Positions 5,797-6,724 of a stretch of DNA of 6,724 nucleotides are shown here, one piece after another. How positions within the stretch are numbered: the stretch's first letter is position 1; every line of letters starts with the position of its first letter. Position numbers and translations under genes: made by a program. The notes below the pieces were generated by a model that worked only from the letters and a program-made list of their open reading frames with translations, searched no databases and had not been told where the DNA came from. The DNA is from CAYMUL01 sp964393605 (GTDB taxonomy: Bacteria; Bacteroidota; Ignavibacteria; Ignavibacteriales; Ignavibacteriaceae): positions 1 to 6,724 of the forward strand of contig CAYMUL010000058.1 in the NCBI GenBank assembly GCA_964393605.1. The letters are read 5' to 3'.

Positions 5797-5827
5797 ATTT
5801 CAAAATTCTTTAGATTTGAAATAAAAT
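5797..5827 (+). promoter_or_regulatory. vapBC-type promoter with inverted-repeat operator
   Basis: ATTTCAAA (5797-5804) and TTTGAAAT (5815-5822) form an exact 8-bp inverted repeat with a 10-base spacer. A possible promoter is TTCAAA (5799-5804), 17 bases, TAAAAT (5822-5827). The operator thus covers the whole promoter, 17 bases before the antitoxin ATG. Suited to autorepression by the antitoxin. Confidence 0.45.
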
Positions 5828-5843
5828 ATTGAAAGGTTAAGAA

Positions 5844-6050
5844 ATGAATCAATATGTAATAGATGCAAGAATTAAAGATGGCTACTTGTCTTTAAAGGAT
5901 TTACCATTTAAAGAAGAAACTGAAGTAAAAGTTATTGTAATACCCAAAATCCATTTTAGAGAATTGTCATTCTTGAAAATCAGGGAGTTAACTAAATCTA
6001 TACAGGGAAATATTTCTGATGATATTATTTCCGAACGAGAAGGAGAATGA
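5844..6050 (+). CDS. VapB-type antitoxin of a PIN-domain toxin
   Basis: A 68-residue protein. The N-terminal YVIDARIKDGYLSLKDLPF with EVKVIVIPK is a short beta-rich segment as in AbrB-like or similar small antitoxins. The C-terminal SFLKIRELTKSIQGNISDDI is the likely toxin-binding tail. The start at 5844 has an AAAGG six bases upstream of the AAGAA leader. Its TGA overlaps the ATG of the PIN gene (ATGA, 6047-6050), the classic antitoxin-toxin coupling. The role rests mainly on this position next to a PIN-domain gene; the family is not named with certainty. Its operator is likely the inverted repeat at 5797-5822. Because the toxin frame is broken, this may be an orphaned antitoxin. Confidence 0.75.
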   Translation: MNQYVIDARIKDGYLSLKDLPFKEETEVKVIVIPKIHFRELSFLKIRELTKSIQGNISDDIISEREGE

Positions 6051-6497
6051 ATCTCTTTCTCGATACAAGTGCATTCGTCAAAATATATCATCAAGAAAAG
6101 GCACTGAAAAATTCACAAAGTATTTAACCGGAATATCTGAAGAATTATTCTTAACAACATCAGATATACTAAAATAGAACTTCATTCAACTTTGTTAAAA
6201 AAATATCGAGAAAAGCAAATTTCTGAAAAAAATTTGGCGGAAGTTTTCCGTTTAGTTGACAAGGATTTCCAAAAGCTAAAAATAATTACAATTGACCATA
6301 TTATTAAAAATATAGCTTTATCTATGCTTGATAGCTTGGGATTAAAGTATAGCTTAACAAGCTTAGATTCTCTCCAATTGGCAACCGCTATATTTTCAAA
6401 CAATTATTCACAAATTGATTATTTCGTTTCATCAGATAAAAAATTATTAAATATAGCTAAAGAGTTTTTTCAAATATTAAATCCAGAACAAATATAA
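6047..6497 (+). pseudogene. PIN-domain (VapC-type) toxin with two frameshifts
   Basis: From ATG 6047, behind AAGGAGA, the frame gives MNLFLDTSAFVKIYHQEK and then fails near 6100. The next frame supplies TEKFTKYLTGISEELFLTTS to about 6166, and a third frame supplies KIELHSTLLKKYREKQ through LTSLDSLQLATAIF and DYFVSSDKKLLNIA to TAA 6497. Adding one base near 6101 (G) and one near 6168 (A) restores a protein of about 150 residues, the usual VapC length, with all four PIN acids: Asp in FLDTS, Glu in KIELH, Asp in TSLDSL and Asp in SSDKK. PIN toxins are Mg-dependent ribonucleases acting on tRNA or rRNA. As read, no intact toxin is made; the segment from TTG 6192 alone lacks the first two acids. 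Either the toxin is dead or the sequence has two single-base deletions. Confidence 0.8.
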
Positions 6498-6508
6498 ATA
6501 CAGCATAT

Positions 6509-6564
6509 GGGGTAGAACCGGCGATCAAGCTGACCGTGTTTTCTCATTCGGCATTGTTATCTGC
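6509..6564 (+). repeat. attC-like cassette end after the PIN toxin
   Basis: GGGGTAGAAC (6509-6518) is complementary at 9 of 10 positions to GTTATACCCC (5766-5775), the first bases of the same unit. CGGCG follows directly, matching the expected partner of a CGCCG before the next GTT. CGGCATTGTTATC at 6550-6562 resembles the CGGCAT-GTTGTT block of the other elements, and GTTATCTGC (6556-6564) could be the next boundary. If so, this site is about 56 bases, the size of ordinary short attC, but its inner arms pair poorly. Confidence 0.4.
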
Positions 6565-6617
6565 GTCAATCTGTCGCCTCAGTGTGCTATTACGGTCTTC
6601 TTCTGCAACGGACAATC

Positions 6618-6642
6618 TTTCCCCTACGGGAAATATTTTTTT
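6618..6642 (+). terminator. Rho-independent terminator
   Basis: TTTCCC (6618-6623) and GGGAAA (6628-6633) form a 6-bp stem with loop CTAC, followed by TA and seven T's (6636-6642). It lies about 120 bases after the PIN gene and would end its transcript. Confidence 0.6.
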
Positions 6643-6669
6643 AACCGCAAAGACGCCAAGCCGCAAAGT
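6643..6669. repeat. CCGCAAAG intergenic repeat
   Basis: CCGCAAAG occurs at 6645-6652 and 6661-6668, 16 bases apart, with the related ACGCCAAG between. Similar CGCAAAG-rich tracts are, from general knowledge, common between genes in Bacteroidota and Ignavibacteria genomes. The following AT-rich run to the window end shows no gene. Confidence 0.4.
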
Positions 6670-6724
6670 GAAATTCATTTTTAATTTTTAATTTGTAATT
6701 AATAATTGCCCTCGCAAGCCTTTA

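Noticed and set aside
6182..6403. Minus-strand frame opposite the PIN toxin, and a similar one at 5882-6094
   Set aside because: They are shadows of the antitoxin and PIN coding sequence.
1646..6669. CRISPR array or tandem repeat
   Set aside because: The repeats are dispersed at gene boundaries with irregular, long spacing, and no run of equal repeats with spacers exists.

Overview
The window is AT-rich bacterial DNA. Several signs suggest the Bacteroidota/Ignavibacteria (Chlorobi-group) side of the tree: A-rich leaders often without a strong Shine-Dalgarno, one promoter matching the Bacteroidetes TAnnTTTG -7 box, and an intergenic repeat of the CCGCAAAG type that I associate with these genomes. 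This placement is inference. No rRNA, tRNA, CRISPR array, transposase or integrase gene was found.

Layout. (1) Positions 84-1640 hold the C-terminal third or so of a Type ISP restriction-modification enzyme; its 5' part (nuclease, helicase and methyltransferase core) is absent and the frame is closed at 39-41. (2) 1798-2403: a BrnT-like toxin and a CopG-type antitoxin behind a promoter with an 8-bp inverted-repeat operator. (3) 2404-3330: a gene-poor stretch with repeats, hairpins and doubtful small frames. (4) 3356-3997: a stand-alone ClpP-fold serine protease homologue. (5) 4230-4652: a small lipoprotein gene split by one in-frame TAA. (6) 4871-5534, minus strand: a HigB-HigA toxin-antitoxin pair with a palindrome inside its promoter. 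(7) 5844-6497: an antitoxin and a PIN-domain (VapC-type) toxin; the toxin gene has two single-base frameshifts. (8) 6498-6724: a cassette-end signal, a rho-independent terminator and an intergenic repeat.

What unites the region is how the genes are packaged. From about 1770 onward, nearly every unit is bracketed by a short motif at its start (GTTATATGC, GTTATACCCC or GCTCGCTTTT) whose reverse complement, exact or nearly so, stands just after the gene (GCATATAAC, GGGGTAGAAC, AAAAGCTAAC). The stretches between units share dispersed sequence such as a 19-bp identical core at 1761-1779 and 4837-4855. Complementarity between a unit's first bases and its own 3' site is the signature of integron gene cassettes with attC sites. 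The gene content (three toxin-antitoxin modules, a lone lipoprotein, an orphan protease, one or two genes per unit) also resembles a sedentary chromosomal integron or an integrase-less attC cluster. However, the sites run about 140-220 bp, longer than usual attC, and no intI is in view. They may therefore be unusual attC sites or a different mobile cassette system. This is the main result of the window.

Functionally the genes look like independent accessory passengers, not a pathway: defence (truncated R-M), addiction or stress modules (BrnTA, HigBA, VapBC) and orphans. Two of the genes are broken, which fits decay in a cassette store but could also be sequencing error.
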